Made by a program: the position numbers and the translations under genes. Source: Pseudomonadota bacterium (GTDB taxonomy: Bacteria; Pseudomonadota; Alphaproteobacteria; UBA8366). From it: 64,000 bases of DNA. The notes under the pieces were generated by a model that worked only from the letters and a program-made list of their open reading frames with translations, was not told where the DNA came from and ran no database searches. Positions 19,401 through 28,341 of this stretch are shown here, piece after piece; the stretch's first letter is position 1; each line of letters opens with the position of its first letter. The DNA lies in assembly GCA_036339585.1 (NCBI GenBank), contig JAYZAS010000018.1:105375-169374 (forward strand), given 5' to 3'.

Positions 19401-19651
19401 GCCCTACTTGTAATACGACTTAATCCCGGTAGACCTGTCAGCGTTTCTTCTTGCTCGTTGATGATCTCACGCTCCACTTCGGCTGGTGCCGCGCCAGGCC
19501 ATTGTGTCACTATCGTTATAACGGGCTTGGTTATATCTGGTGAAAGCTGTATCGGAATCGAACTCAAAGAAGCAACACCAAAAAGAACAACCATGATTAC
19601 TGCTGCAATCACAGCCATGGGGCGGCGAATCGCCAATTGGATAATGTCCAT
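16481..19651 (-). CDS. RND family efflux pump inner-membrane permease
   Basis: A 1056-residue AcrB/MexF-like RND permease with 12 expected membrane helices and two large periplasmic loops. The N-terminus IIQLAIRRPMAVIAAVIMVVLFG and the TM4 segment GMVVDAAIVVLENI are characteristic. TM4 carries a single Asp (about residue 409) where AcrB has two, as in several less-studied RND groups. It uses the proton gradient to export compounds across the envelope with its adaptor, encoded 11 bp upstream. No outer-membrane channel gene (TolC type) is in the operon, so a shared channel is likely. Substrate unknown. Confidence 0.92.
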   Translation of the reverse strand: MDIIQLAIRRPMAVIAAVIMVVLFGVASLSSIPIQLSPDITKPVITIVTQWPGAAPAEVEREIINEQEETLTGLPGLSRITSRAETSRGRIELEFEIGTDMDKALLLVSNRLDRVRDYPNEAQEPKLRRSGEDDDRIAWFHMSRMEGNTTPIHHFGDYAEDVIRDRLERVPGVGTVGVRGGGTLEMRVIIQPEKMAQYGLTVPEILTKLRLANISVTAGDVQEGKRRYVVRTDGEFRSTEKVGSVVLRAARDKQTGRTARVLVSDIADIKFGYSSPIHRIRTNGEPAIAMFATRESGSNIVETMKGIRKAVKEIAEDAAKQEGLNFRQLYDETVYIDSAINLVVQNIWIGGIFAVGILFLFLRSGRATLVIGIAIPVSVVSAFVAMAILGRSINVVSLAGIAFSVGMVVDAAIVVLENIYRLRQRGEPASVAALVGAKQVWGAIMVSVVTTVAVFIPLLLMERTAGQIFRDIAVAISVAVTLSLIVSITLIPSLSNRLLAHDGTSKGSRYKIPLIDAFGRWFVAEVLKLTNKITESRRRAFGVVAGVTGFCAFFAWILLPSLEYLPEGNQNLVIGYIYSPAGYNLKSVTEMATRMEEKIKPNLASISGPHADVESPPKLKYFFFLAFRQRTIVGARGMDPERAREMVPLLRDSVKDEPGTKSTFRQSSIFGRRAGGTRSINIDIKGPVLEDISQVAQRISEVIEEHLPNSQVRARPRIEVGEPEIRVLPDPIRLADNGISTKDLALSVDAFNDGVRIAEINVGGKIIDLILMGPETDVGTTQAIQNLPVVVSSGKILPVSSLAKVQVTTGPTAIWHRERQRAITVRVRPANDIALGDAINIVRDKVLTQVTGEGLPPGIRFQLTGTAKELNATAAELKWDLILALAIVFLLMAVLFESFVYPLIIVFSVPLAAAGGVLGLTILRLFDSEQRLDMLTILGFVILIGIVVNNAILIVHQALHHYREEKMECQEAVMEATRNRIRPIFMSTLTSVFGMLPLVLFPGAGSEIYRGLGSVVVGGLSFSAILTLAIVPPLLSIVMQTVENSRVNRAKNKVSS

Positions 19652-19662
19652 CGACTCCCCCG

Positions 19663-20796
19663 TTATTTTTCTACTATTTTTATTTTCTTGCCAGGCTTGA
19701 GCTTCTCATTACCCCTTGTGGCTACAATTTCACCATCCTTAAGCCCGGAGATGATGACAAACCGATCGGCAACCGCTTGGCCCAAGTTTATATTGCGACG
19801 CCAAGCTTTCCCATCTTTAATGACATAAACAAAATATGACTGACCGCTAACGATAATAGCGTCCTTGTGAACAGTCGTCATATCCTTTGATTGAGCAATG
19901 GGAACGTCGATGGTAACAGACTGATTTGCTGCTAGTGACCCGTTAGTAAATCTATCATTGATATCTGGAACTAACCGAACTGATCGCGTACGGGTTGAGG
20001 GATCTTCCTCTGGCACTATCGCTCTGACCACCGCTTCGCTAAATAATCCATTACCGAAGCGAATTGTCACTTTAGTACCTGGAACGATACCTTTAAGCCG
20101 GGATTGAGGAACATTCACCTCAACCTCAAGGTCAGCGTCATTTACCAAAGTTACGACTGCGTCGCCAACGCGAACGAAGTTTCCGAGTGAAACATGGCGT
20201 TCAGCCACAACACCGTCATAAGGCGCTCGGATATTAGCATAGTTCAAGTCAATTTCGGCCATTCGAAGATTGGCTTTAGCGCTAGAGACTGCGGCTTCTT
20301 TTTCCGCTACTTCACTTTCAAACTTCGTATATTCGTTGCGTTTATCAATCAAACGTGCCCTCGAGAAAGCTGCGGACCCCCTTAGTTTTTTGTTACGCCG
20401 CAATTCCTCACCTATCAACTTTAACTGTGCGCGGGCAGCTCTAAGTGAGCCATCTGCCTCTTTCAGCCTTGCTTCGTTAATCAATTTGGCTGTATCTAGG
20501 CGGCTAACATCAAGTTTAGCAAGCACCTCCTGGGCTTTAACCCGCGTGCCAACATCTACAAGCACTTCTGCAACTGTACCTCTCACCCGAGCGGCGACAG
20601 CACCACGCTGAAGAGCAACAAATCTGCCGATAACCGGAGCCGTCTCGGTAACTCTGCTCTTCGCAACCGTTTCAACAAATATTCTCGCACGCGTATCTTT
20701 TTTTTCACTCGCTAAAACTGTTTCTCCTGACACAGCATTAAAAATGCCAAAAACCAGGAAGACGATTAAGAGAAATCTTTTATTGAATCGCAACAT
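19663..20796 (-). CDS. RND efflux periplasmic adaptor (membrane fusion protein)
   Basis: A 377-residue HlyD/AcrA-like adaptor with an N-terminal signal peptide (basic start, hydrophobic core, cleavage expected near GETVLA). The lipoyl half-motifs flank an alpha-helical hairpin: AAVRARVRGTVAEVLVDVGTRV before it and INYANIRAPYDGVV-like sequence after it. It would bridge the permease encoded downstream to an outer-membrane channel. The two genes form an operon that diverges from the deacetylase-like gene. Confidence 0.9.
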   Translation of the reverse strand: MLRFNKRFLLIVFLVFGIFNAVSGETVLASEKKDTRARIFVETVAKSRVTETAPVIGRFVALQRGAVAARVRGTVAEVLVDVGTRVKAQEVLAKLDVSRLDTAKLINEARLKEADGSLRAARAQLKLIGEELRRNKKLRGSAAFSRARLIDKRNEYTKFESEVAEKEAAVSSAKANLRMAEIDLNYANIRAPYDGVVAERHVSLGNFVRVGDAVVTLVNDADLEVEVNVPQSRLKGIVPGTKVTIRFGNGLFSEAVVRAIVPEEDPSTRTRSVRLVPDINDRFTNGSLAANQSVTIDVPIAQSKDMTTVHKDAIIVSGQSYFVYVIKDGKAWRRNINLGQAVADRFVIISGLKDGEIVATRGNEKLKPGKKIKIVEK

Positions 20797-20909
20797 ATTC
20801 CGCGCAATCTTCCATCTTCAACCTTAGGACTTTGAGACGTATTATCTAGCAACCATATATTAATTAAGTAATACATTGATATGCTTTTAATTTAGGCCAT
20901 TATATTTAT

Positions 20910-21842
20910 ATGACTACTGTTTTATATTCTCATGATGCTTGCTTTGGCCATAATCCGCACGTTGGTCACCCGGAATGCCCTGAGAGACTTAGCGCAATAT
21001 TGTCGGCACTTGATGCGCCAAATTTCAAAACCCTTAAATATTGCCAGCCACCTCTAGCAACTGTTGAGCAAATTGTTCGAGTGCACGACTATTCCTATGT
21101 CACGTGGGCGCTCGCGGAAATGAAGGAAAGGGGTGCCGCCGTTTTTGATAACGATACTTACACAAGTGTCGGCTCGTACGAAGCAGCATTACGAGCCGCT
21201 GGCTCTGTCTGTGCCGCGATCGATTCAATTATGGCAGAGAAAGCAAAAAATGCATTTTGCGCTATTCGTCCCCCAGGGCACCACGCTACGTATTCTCGTG
21301 CTATGGGTTTTTGTTTTTTCAATAATGTGGCGGTGGGAGCGGCACATGCTCGCTGTGTTCACGGTTTAGAACGTGTTGCAGTAATTGACTTCGACGTTCA
21401 CCACGGTAACGGAACACAAGCTGCATTTTGGAATGATCCTAATTTATTTTTTGGCTCAACCCATCAATCGCCATTATATCCAGGTACCGGAAATCAAAAC
21501 GAGCGGGGGGTAGCCGGTAACGTCATAAATGTTCCACTTAAGCCATATGCAGGTTCCGAAGAATTCCGCAATGCGATGGAAAACATTGTGTTCCCAGCAC
21601 TGCGTGAATTTTTACCAGATTTGTTGCTCATTTCTGCTGGCTTTGATGCACATTCAGATGACCCCTTAGCTTCACTAAACTTTATAGATGATGATTACTA
21701 TTGGGTGACTAATAAGCTTTGTGCCATAGCTGCTGAGTATTGCCACTGTCGTTTGGTGTCGACGCTTGAAGGAGGTTACCACCTTGAATCGCTAGGTCGC
21801 AGTGCCGCTGCCCATGTGGCTGCATTAATAGATGCTGGGTAA
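20910..21842 (+). CDS. Histone deacetylase family protein
   Basis: A 310-residue arginase/deacetylase-fold enzyme. The signature elements are RPPGHHA (about residues 120-126), DFDVHHGNGTQ (about 160), SAGFDAH and EGGYH, which supply the zinc ligands and the catalytic His pair. Bacterial members remove acetyl groups from polyamines or from protein lysines such as acetyl-CoA synthetase. In alphaproteobacteria this gene often precedes xseB-ispA, as here. Whether it works on proteins or small molecules cannot be told. Confidence 0.9.
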   Translation: MTTVLYSHDACFGHNPHVGHPECPERLSAILSALDAPNFKTLKYCQPPLATVEQIVRVHDYSYVTWALAEMKERGAAVFDNDTYTSVGSYEAALRAAGSVCAAIDSIMAEKAKNAFCAIRPPGHHATYSRAMGFCFFNNVAVGAAHARCVHGLERVAVIDFDVHHGNGTQAAFWNDPNLFFGSTHQSPLYPGTGNQNERGVAGNVINVPLKPYAGSEEFRNAMENIVFPALREFLPDLLLISAGFDAHSDDPLASLNFIDDDYYWVTNKLCAIAAEYCHCRLVSTLEGGYHLESLGRSAAAHVAALIDAG

Positions 21843-21921
21843 AGACATTTGATTGCGTCATTCGGGTGGTGCAATTAAGATTGCAAACATTAAAAAGGCT
21901 GATTGCATGAGGGAGGCAAAT

Positions 21922-22173
21922 ATGGCCGCAAAGAAAACAAGTATTTCGGAAATGTCTTTTGAGGATGCCCTTGAGGAGCTTGAATCAATTGTTCGTGACC
22001 TCGAATCTGGTAGCAGCAAACTGGACGAGTCAATTGATTCTTACGAACGAGGCGCGGCCTTGCAGAAGCACTGTGAAGAAAAGTTACGCTCAGCACAAAC
22101 CCGCATTGACAAGATTTCGCTCGATCGTGACGGCCAACCCGTAATCACACCAGCTGATATTGAGACATCATGA
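21922..22173 (+). CDS. xseB: Exodeoxyribonuclease VII small subunit
   Basis: An 83-residue protein with the XseB core SFEDALEELESIVRDLESG and LDESIDSYERGAALQKHCEEKL, a short helical bundle that binds XseA to form the single-strand-specific exonuclease VII. ATG 21922 is chosen because GGGAGG lies five bases before it; the frame runs further upstream without a ribosome site. The stop overlaps the ispA start by four bases (ATGA). Confidence 0.95.
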   Translation: MAAKKTSISEMSFEDALEELESIVRDLESGSSKLDESIDSYERGAALQKHCEEKLRSAQTRIDKISLDRDGQPVITPADIETS

Positions 22174-23057
22174 GCAACCTTAAAGCTGCCCTTACTAATA
22201 CGGCCGATAATGTGGAAGTCATGCTTGATACGATTTTAACTCCAGATAGGTCAGCGGGAGATCGTATCTATGAAGCAATGCGCTACACCGCTTTAGGTGG
22301 AGGCAAACGGCTACGCCCCTTTTTAGTAAAGCAGAGCGCTGGTTTGTTTGGGGTAAGCGAAATTAACTCCCTCCGCACGGGCGCCGCATTAGAGTTAATC
22401 CACTGTTATTCACTTGTTCATGACGATTTGCCAGCCATGGATGATGATGACCTGCGGCGTGGAAAGGCAACGCTGCATAAAGCATTTGATGAGGCAACAG
22501 CAATACTTGCAGGCGACGCTTTACTTACATTAGCCTTTGAAGTTATCGCACAGCCTGAGACACATCGGGATTCTGAAATACGAATCGAATTAGTGAATAT
22601 GTTAGCTAGGGCGTCAGGCGTCCGCGGAATGGTTGGTGGACAAATGAAGGACCTCCAAGCTGAAAAAAAAGAACTAAATCTTGAAGATATCACCCACTTG
22701 CAACGATTGAAAACAGGGGCGCTTATTGAGTACGGATGTGAGGCAGGCGCTATTTTGGGGAAAGCAAGCGACGAGGAAAGAGGAGCCCTCATAGCCTATG
22801 CCAATGATCTTGGTTTGGCTTTTCAGATAGCCGATGATTTGCTCGATATTGAAGGAAATATAGAGGAGACAGGCAAAGCTGTGAGAAAAGACAATAATGC
22901 TGGAAAAGCTACCTTTGTTTCAATTCTTGGAGTGGATGGTGCGCGTAAAGAGGCTGAGAGCATTGCAAGCCGCGCAGTAGGTCATTTGGAGTCATTTGAT
23001 GATCGCGCAAATCTGCTCCGTGCAACAGCAGAGTTTGTCATAGCTCGACGCAACTAA
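22170..23057 (+). CDS. ispA: Farnesyl diphosphate synthase (polyprenyl synthetase)
   Basis: A 295-residue trans-prenyltransferase. The first aspartate-rich motif DDLPAMDDDDLRRG is at about residue 85, and the second, DDLLD, at about residue 222; both bind the magnesium-diphosphate groups. It condenses IPP with DMAPP/GPP to farnesyl diphosphate for quinones, undecaprenyl phosphate and hopanoids, which suits the hopanoid-type hpnB nearby. Its start overlaps the xseB stop. In many alphaproteobacteria dxs follows directly; here tlyA does. Confidence 0.93.
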   Translation: MSNLKAALTNTADNVEVMLDTILTPDRSAGDRIYEAMRYTALGGGKRLRPFLVKQSAGLFGVSEINSLRTGAALELIHCYSLVHDDLPAMDDDDLRRGKATLHKAFDEATAILAGDALLTLAFEVIAQPETHRDSEIRIELVNMLARASGVRGMVGGQMKDLQAEKKELNLEDITHLQRLKTGALIEYGCEAGAILGKASDEERGALIAYANDLGLAFQIADDLLDIEGNIEETGKAVRKDNNAGKATFVSILGVDGARKEAESIASRAVGHLESFDDRANLLRATAEFVIARRN

Positions 23058-23072
23058 CGGGTAACTTTTTTT

Positions 23073-23816
23073 ATGGCCAAAGGCGAACGCGCGGACAAAA
23101 TACTTGTAGCGAATGGACTTGCCTCAAATCGCACCAAAGCACGAGCTCTTATAATGTCTGGGGTAGTCTTCTCCGGTGAGAAGAGAATAGAGAAGGCTGG
23201 CACTCTCTTATCACCAGACACTCGCATAGATATTAAGGGAAAAGACCACCCTTTTGTATCACGAGGCGGGATCAAATTAAGTCATGCCATTCAACACTTC
23301 GGAATTAAACCAAAGGGTCAAATTTGCTTAGATATAGGCTCATCTACTGGCGGATTTGTCGATGTGTTACTCAGAAATAATGCCAAAAAGGTTTTTTCTG
23401 TTGATGTCGGGAAAGGACAACTTGACTGGTCTCTTAGGATAGATGAGCGGGTCGAAGTGTTTGAGGGGTTTAATGCGCGTTACTTGACCTCAGATTTGAT
23501 CCCAAACGCAGTGAATATTATCAGTTGTGATGCTAGCTTTATAGGATTGGAAAAAATTTTGCCACCATCTCTCAAACTCGCAGCTAACGGTTGCAACCTT
23601 ATTGCATTAATTAAACCTCAATTCCAAGTACAACGGTCAGAGGTTGGGAAGGGAGGCGTTGTGCGTGACCCCAAAATTCATACACGTGTCTGCATGGAAA
23701 TAAAAGAGTGGGTTAACAATCAAAGGAATTGGAAGGTACTTGGAATTACAGAAAGTCCCATCACTGGCCCTAAAGGTAACAAAGAATTTTTTATGGCTGC
23801 TTCTTTTTCCGGGTAA
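23073..23816 (+). CDS. tlyA: TlyA family RNA 2'-O-methyltransferase
   Basis: A 247-residue protein with an N-terminal S4 RNA-binding domain (ERADKILVANGLASNRTKARALI) and a FtsJ-like methyltransferase domain with motif LDIGSSTGGF near residue 86. TlyA methylates 2'-hydroxyls in 16S and 23S rRNA and affects capreomycin sensitivity in actinobacteria; older annotations call it hemolysin A. It lies 15 bp after ispA and closes the deacetylase-xseB-ispA-tlyA run. Confidence 0.92.
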   Translation: MAKGERADKILVANGLASNRTKARALIMSGVVFSGEKRIEKAGTLLSPDTRIDIKGKDHPFVSRGGIKLSHAIQHFGIKPKGQICLDIGSSTGGFVDVLLRNNAKKVFSVDVGKGQLDWSLRIDERVEVFEGFNARYLTSDLIPNAVNIISCDASFIGLEKILPPSLKLAANGCNLIALIKPQFQVQRSEVGKGGVVRDPKIHTRVCMEIKEWVNNQRNWKVLGITESPITGPKGNKEFFMAASFSG

Positions 23817-23971
23817 CGATGTCAACTATAGATACACCGTGCGCCAGAGCCAAAAATATTATAAAAAAATAAATCCAAATTTTTGTGAGCAGTTATTCAA
23901 GATCTAGTTTTAAATGATTTACGAAAATATTCCATTTCTAGCCATAAATTACAGTCTCCCATTGAAATAAA

Positions 23972-24712
23972 TTATACCTCCACTGGGCAACCTCGATTTT
24001 CGTTTTTTCTGAACAAATTTATTCGAATTGCTGCATCTAAAACAAAACCTTCAGGAACTTTTTTTGCATTCCTTCTAAATCTCAGTTCTACCTCACGTCT
24101 ATGCCTTTCGTATAATTTAGCCCGCTGTGGATTGCGCGCGGTCTGCGTGCTCAAAAAGTCTGAAAAATCGTAATGCATTTTTGGTGTCGATACAAAAACC
24201 TCCTGTACCGAAGTAAAGAAATTTCGGTCCAAACCCTGAATATTGTCGTACGCGACTGAACGAATGTGGGTTTCATCAACAACAGGTTGAGCAGTGTTAA
24301 AATAACCACCAGAAGGGACTGGTTCCATAATGTAAAGAAAACCCAATTTTGAGAGTACTCTTTCTGCCTCAGCCAGAGCTTTGGGTATCATTTCAATATC
24401 GACGTGGTGTAAAGAATTCGAGAAGATTACAATATCAAATTCGTCATTTGCAAATGGCAGGTTTTCGGCGAACCCCTCATAAAAATTTACACGCAAACCC
24501 ATTGAACGGGCCTGAGCTGAAGCCGCAGAAATACGTTCGGGATTTGGATCAATCCCCGAAACGTTAGCACCGTGCCGAGATAAAAAACATGAAAATTCTC
24601 CTGTACCACAGCCCACATCCAATGTGTTGGCGCCCGAAAGAGGCAATAATTCTGTAGCTAAATCCGCGGCTGATTTTTCAGTTAATAGTGAAAACTTATT
24701 TTTTGGATACAT
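23972..24712 (-). CDS. Class I SAM-dependent methyltransferase
   Basis: A 246-residue methyltransferase with motif I LDVGCGTGEF at residues 31-40, the acidic loop GIDPNPERI, and motif IV region FDIVIFSNSLHHV. This layout matches small-molecule methyltransferases of the UbiE/COQ5-like Methyltransf_11 group. The C-terminal half is rich in charged residues. Neighbours on both sides are on the opposite strand and give no clue to the substrate. Confidence 0.85.
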   Translation of the reverse strand: MYPKNKFSLLTEKSAADLATELLPLSGANTLDVGCGTGEFSCFLSRHGANVSGIDPNPERISAASAQARSMGLRVNFYEGFAENLPFANDEFDIVIFSNSLHHVDIEMIPKALAEAERVLSKLGFLYIMEPVPSGGYFNTAQPVVDETHIRSVAYDNIQGLDRNFFTSVQEVFVSTPKMHYDFSDFLSTQTARNPQRAKLYERHRREVELRFRRNAKKVPEGFVLDAAIRINLFRKNENRGCPVEV

Positions 24713-24891
24713 CTAGTGCAACACTCTAGACCAAGTCAGTTTTTATTCATTTTACAATGAGATGTATTGAAACGAAAATATCGAAATATCAGTACTCCTA
24801 CGAACTGTCTAAACCTGCTAGACTTCAGATGTTATCCTGAATGGACCTCTAAGCTGTATGTCATTTATCTCTTACCGATAAGCCGCACACT

Positions 24892-26061
24892 ATGAACAAT
24901 ATTGAGCTTTTTCTTTGGATTTTTAGCATTACTACCTTGGGGGCTTGGCTTTACCTTTGGTTATTTCGATTCCATTTTTGGCTCGCCGATCAGCGCCTAG
25001 AAAGTTTGCCGATAGATGGGGACACCATCAGCCTACCTTCGATAATCGCATTAATACCAGCAAGAAATGAAGAGGATGTTGTTGCCAGCTGCATAGGCTC
25101 ATTATTAAAACAAGATTATCAAGGTGAACTTTCAATAATTTTAATTGATGACGCGAGCAGTGATGCAACAATCAAAGTTGCTCAGAGTGCCGCAGCACAG
25201 TTCGAGGGGGGTGATAAAGTCAAAATCATCTCTGGCAAACAACTTCCAAGCGCTTGGGCAGGCAAGGTGTGGGCCCTACAACAAGGAATAAATAGCACCA
25301 TCAAAAAAAAGGCCAAATATTACCTTTTATCTGATGCTGACGTATATCATGATGCCGGCAACCTTACTCGTCTTGTTACGAAGGCCGAAAAAGATAGGTT
25401 GGATCTTGTCTCTTTGATGGTCAAACTTCGATGTCATAGTCTTTGGGATTGGCTTTTAATACCTGCATTCATTTTTTTCTTTCAAAAGCTGTTTCCCTTT
25501 AATAGGGTCAACGACTCGAATAGCCATGTTGCTGCAGCAGCCGGTGGCTGTATGTTGGTTAGGAAAGCAGCTATGGACAAAATAGGCCAATTTACATCCA
25601 TCAAATCAGCTATTATTGATGACTGTGCATTAGCTCGTAAATTGAAAGATAATGGCTCGATATGGCTCGGTCTTTCAACAACTACCAGAAGCATTCGCGC
25701 CTATTGCAACTTGGCGGAAATCTGGCGCATGGTTACACGTTCAGCATATACACAACTTCACCATTCCCTTGTGTTGTTATTTCTAGCAATAATAGGGATG
25801 ACTGTTGTTTATGTAGCTCCACCATTGGTGTTTTGTTTTGCATTCTTGCATGATTTAACTTTACCACTGCTTTTCTCTGGATGCGCATGGGGCATCATGG
25901 TCTACACATATCGGCCCACTTTGAGACTATACAATGTCAAATCCTTGTATGGCCTTCTACTTCCAGTTACCGGACTCATTTATCTATTGATGACTATTGA
26001 CTCAGCGCGTCGTTTTTACCTTAAAAGAGGCGGTGAATGGAAAGGGCGTGTCTACAATTAA
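24892..26061 (+). CDS. hpnB: Hopene-associated glycosyltransferase HpnB-like
   Basis: A 389-residue family 2 glycosyltransferase with an N-terminal membrane helix, the GT-A catalytic domain (ALIPARNEED near residue 55, DDASSDAT, and the metal-binding LLSDADV near 150), and several C-terminal membrane helices. The arrangement, and details such as LPSAWAGKVWALQQG and the SIRAY...WRMVTRSAYTQL segment, resemble HpnB of hopanoid clusters. No squalene-hopene cyclase or other hpn gene is in the window, so a hopanoid role is inferred from family resemblance only. Confidence 0.75.
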   Translation: MNNIELFLWIFSITTLGAWLYLWLFRFHFWLADQRLESLPIDGDTISLPSIIALIPARNEEDVVASCIGSLLKQDYQGELSIILIDDASSDATIKVAQSAAAQFEGGDKVKIISGKQLPSAWAGKVWALQQGINSTIKKKAKYYLLSDADVYHDAGNLTRLVTKAEKDRLDLVSLMVKLRCHSLWDWLLIPAFIFFFQKLFPFNRVNDSNSHVAAAAGGCMLVRKAAMDKIGQFTSIKSAIIDDCALARKLKDNGSIWLGLSTTTRSIRAYCNLAEIWRMVTRSAYTQLHHSLVLLFLAIIGMTVVYVAPPLVFCFAFLHDLTLPLLFSGCAWGIMVYTYRPTLRLYNVKSLYGLLLPVTGLIYLLMTIDSARRFYLKRGGEWKGRVYN

Positions 26062-26065
26062 GTAT

Positions 26066-27139
26066 TTATTCGCACTGTGCTTTATGACGCAGCATCTGGT
26101 CAGCCAAAACGCAGGCCATCATCGCTTCACCCACTGGCACTGCTCGGATCCCAACGCAAGGATCGTGTCGCCCCTTTGTTGAAACTTCCACCTCATCACC
26201 ATCCGATGTAACGGTTCGTCTTGGAATACGAATAGAGCTTGTCGGCTTAACAGCAAACCGCACCACAATGTCCTGGCCGGATGATATTCCTCCGAGAACC
26301 CCACCAGCATGATTCGACAAGAAAACAACTTCACCGTCATTCCCTAACCGCATCTCATCTGCATTTTCCTCACCTCTAAGACAGGCCGCCTCCATCCCTG
26401 CACCTATTTCCACGGCTTTAACAGCATTAATACTCATCATGGATGCCGCAAGCTCAGCGTCAAGTTTACCATAAATGGGCTCACCCCAACCAGCAGGAAC
26501 GCCGCACGCTACCACTTCTATGACAGCTCCAAGCGACGAACCGTCTTTGCGTGTTTTATCCATCAAACTCTCCCACTCTGCGACTTTTTTCGCGTCGGGA
26601 CAAAAGAATGGATTTTTGTCGACCTCTCCCCAATTCCATTGGTCACGGTCAACTTTTAATTGACCCACTTGAACAAGTGCGGCGCGAATTACGACATTTT
26701 TTCCAAGCACTTTCCGCGCAATCCCACCTGCAGCCACGCGCATTGCCGTTTCACGGGCCGAGGAACGCCCTCCACCTCGATAGTCACGAATCCCGTACTT
26801 ACGATCGTAGGTTATATCAGCATGAGCCGGCCGATACTTGTTCTTGATTTCCCCATAATCCCGGGACCGCTGGTCTGTGTTTTCAATTAGTAGGCTTATT
26901 GGTGTTCCAGTAGTCATACCATCGAAAACACCTGAAAGAATTTTCACCTGATCTTGTTCTCGACGTTGGGTTGTGTGCCTAGACTGACCTGGTCGGCGCT
27001 TATCAAGCCAATGCTGTATATCTAGCTCTTGCAACGGAAGTCTTGGGGGCACCCCGTCAACGGTACAACCAATTGCGAGCCCATGACTTTCTCCCCAAGT
27101 AGTAAACCGAAACAGCCGGCCAAAACTATTTTTAGACAT
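26066..27139 (-). CDS. aroC: Chorismate synthase
   Basis: A 357-residue AroC. It converts EPSP to chorismate with reduced FMN in the last step of the shikimate pathway. Conserved pieces are [11 protein letters not shown] at the N-terminus, the [18 protein letters not shown] signature, and [20 protein letters not shown]. It lies directly after fabI with no gap, so the two are co-transcribed. It converges on hpnB with only four bases between them. Confidence 0.97.
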   Translation of the reverse strand: MSKNSFGRLFRFTTWGESHGLAIGCTVDGVPPRLPLQELDIQHWLDKRRPGQSRHTTQRREQDQVKILSGVFDGMTTGTPISLLIENTDQRSRDYGEIKNKYRPAHADITYDRKYGIRDYRGGGRSSARETAMRVAAGGIARKVLGKNVVIRAALVQVGQLKVDRDQWNWGEVDKNPFFCPDAKKVAEWESLMDKTRKDGSSLGAVIEVVACGVPAGWGEPIYGKLDAELAASMMSINAVKAVEIGAGMEAACLRGEENADEMRLGNDGEVVFLSNHAGGVLGGISSGQDIVVRFAVKPTSSIRIPRRTVTSDGDEVEVSTKGRHDPCVGIRAVPVGEAMMACVLADQMLRHKAQCE

Positions 27140-27982
27140 TTATTTGTCCTTGGGCTTCAGGCCATTCAGCAGTTTGCCAACTTCTTCAGCAGCATCGACT
27201 GCCACCATACCCACCATATGGTAGCCAGAGTCAACGTGATGAACCTCACCAGTGACCCCTGAACTGAGATCGGATAAAAAATACAAAGCCGATTGCCCCA
27301 CTTGGTCAAGACTCACATTACGTTTAAGCGGAGAATTCAGTTCGTTCCACTTGAGTATATAACGAAAGTCTCCAATGCCCGAAGCGGCGAGGGTCTTAAT
27401 GGGACCTGCAGAAATAGCATTAACTCGTATTCCTTGTGCGCCCAGATCAACCGCTAGGTAGCGGACACTCGCCTCCAAAGCAGCCTTGGCGACACCCATC
27501 ACATTGTAATGGGGCATAACACGCTCTGAACCGTAGTAGGTAAGAGTAATTATACTTCCTCCATCGGACATTAATTCCTGGGCTCGTTGGCAGAGCGCTG
27601 TTAATGAATAACAGGACACGTCCATTGTGAGTTGGAAATTATCTCGGCTGGTATTCACATATTTACCAGTCAATTCATTGCGGTCGGAAAACGCAATAGC
27701 GTGCACTATAAAATCAAGCCTACCCCATTTCTTCTCTATGTTGGCAAAGAGACTATCTAGTGCGTCATCATCTGATGCATCGCATTTAATAAGCATGTCC
27801 GAACCAATGGATTCTGCGAGTGGACGAACCCGCCGTTCGAGCTGATCAATCTGATAGGAAAAAGCCAGTTCAGCCCCATGCTCGGCAAGCGTTTTTGCTA
27901 TACCCCAAGCAATTGACCGATCATTGGCAACCCCCATCACCAAGCCACGCTTACCTGCCATCAAATTCGTCGGATTGCTCAA
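27140..27982 (-). CDS. fabI: Enoyl-[acyl-carrier-protein] reductase (NADH)
   Basis: A 280-residue FabI with GLVMGVANDRSIAWGIAK at the cofactor site and the catalytic Tyr-x6-Lys pair (Tyr159 and Lys166 in YNVMGVAK). It reduces trans-2-enoyl-ACP in the last step of fatty acid elongation and is the triclosan target in other bacteria. The gene heads an operon with aroC. The nearby J-protein and lipoprotein genes on the same strand reproduce a known alphaproteobacterial arrangement. Confidence 0.96.
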   Translation of the reverse strand: MSNPTNLMAGKRGLVMGVANDRSIAWGIAKTLAEHGAELAFSYQIDQLERRVRPLAESIGSDMLIKCDASDDDALDSLFANIEKKWGRLDFIVHAIAFSDRNELTGKYVNTSRDNFQLTMDVSCYSLTALCQRAQELMSDGGSIITLTYYGSERVMPHYNVMGVAKAALEASVRYLAVDLGAQGIRVNAISAGPIKTLAASGIGDFRYILKWNELNSPLKRNVSLDQVGQSALYFLSDLSSGVTGEVHHVDSGYHMVGMVAVDAAEEVGKLLNGLKPKDK

Positions 27983-28341
27983 ATTCTACTCCCAAAAACA
28001 CAGAACAATAGGTTTGCTAGACAACCGAAACCCATTTTAACCACATAGTGATCTCGGTCAAAGATGTTCAACGCAAATCAAGCTAAATGATTTCCAATGC
28101 TTGATCAAACCTGCCGCCAAGTTCCTAAGCACATAATAAAGCTGCTGCGACTCTTTATTCTAGCAGTAAAAAATGCTTCGATCAAACAAAGTAACAATTC
28201 TTATGCAAACGACTTTGGGGAGCAATTTAGGATAATGGGTGCGATAATTCGATTTTCGCAGTGACTGAGCGCCCAACCGTGGACGTAAATTATTGCCCTA
28301 AACGAGCGACAAAATCTCAATTTTCCGTGAATGGTAATAAT
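27983..28341. other. Intergenic region between the J-protein gene and fabI
   Basis: About 360 bp with no open frame of note on either strand and no tRNA-like cloverleaf that I could find. It should contain the fabI promoter. Confidence 0.5.

Noticed and set aside
27983..28341. Search for a tRNA or small RNA in the fabI upstream gap
   Set aside because: No acceptor, anticodon or T-arm pattern could be assembled.
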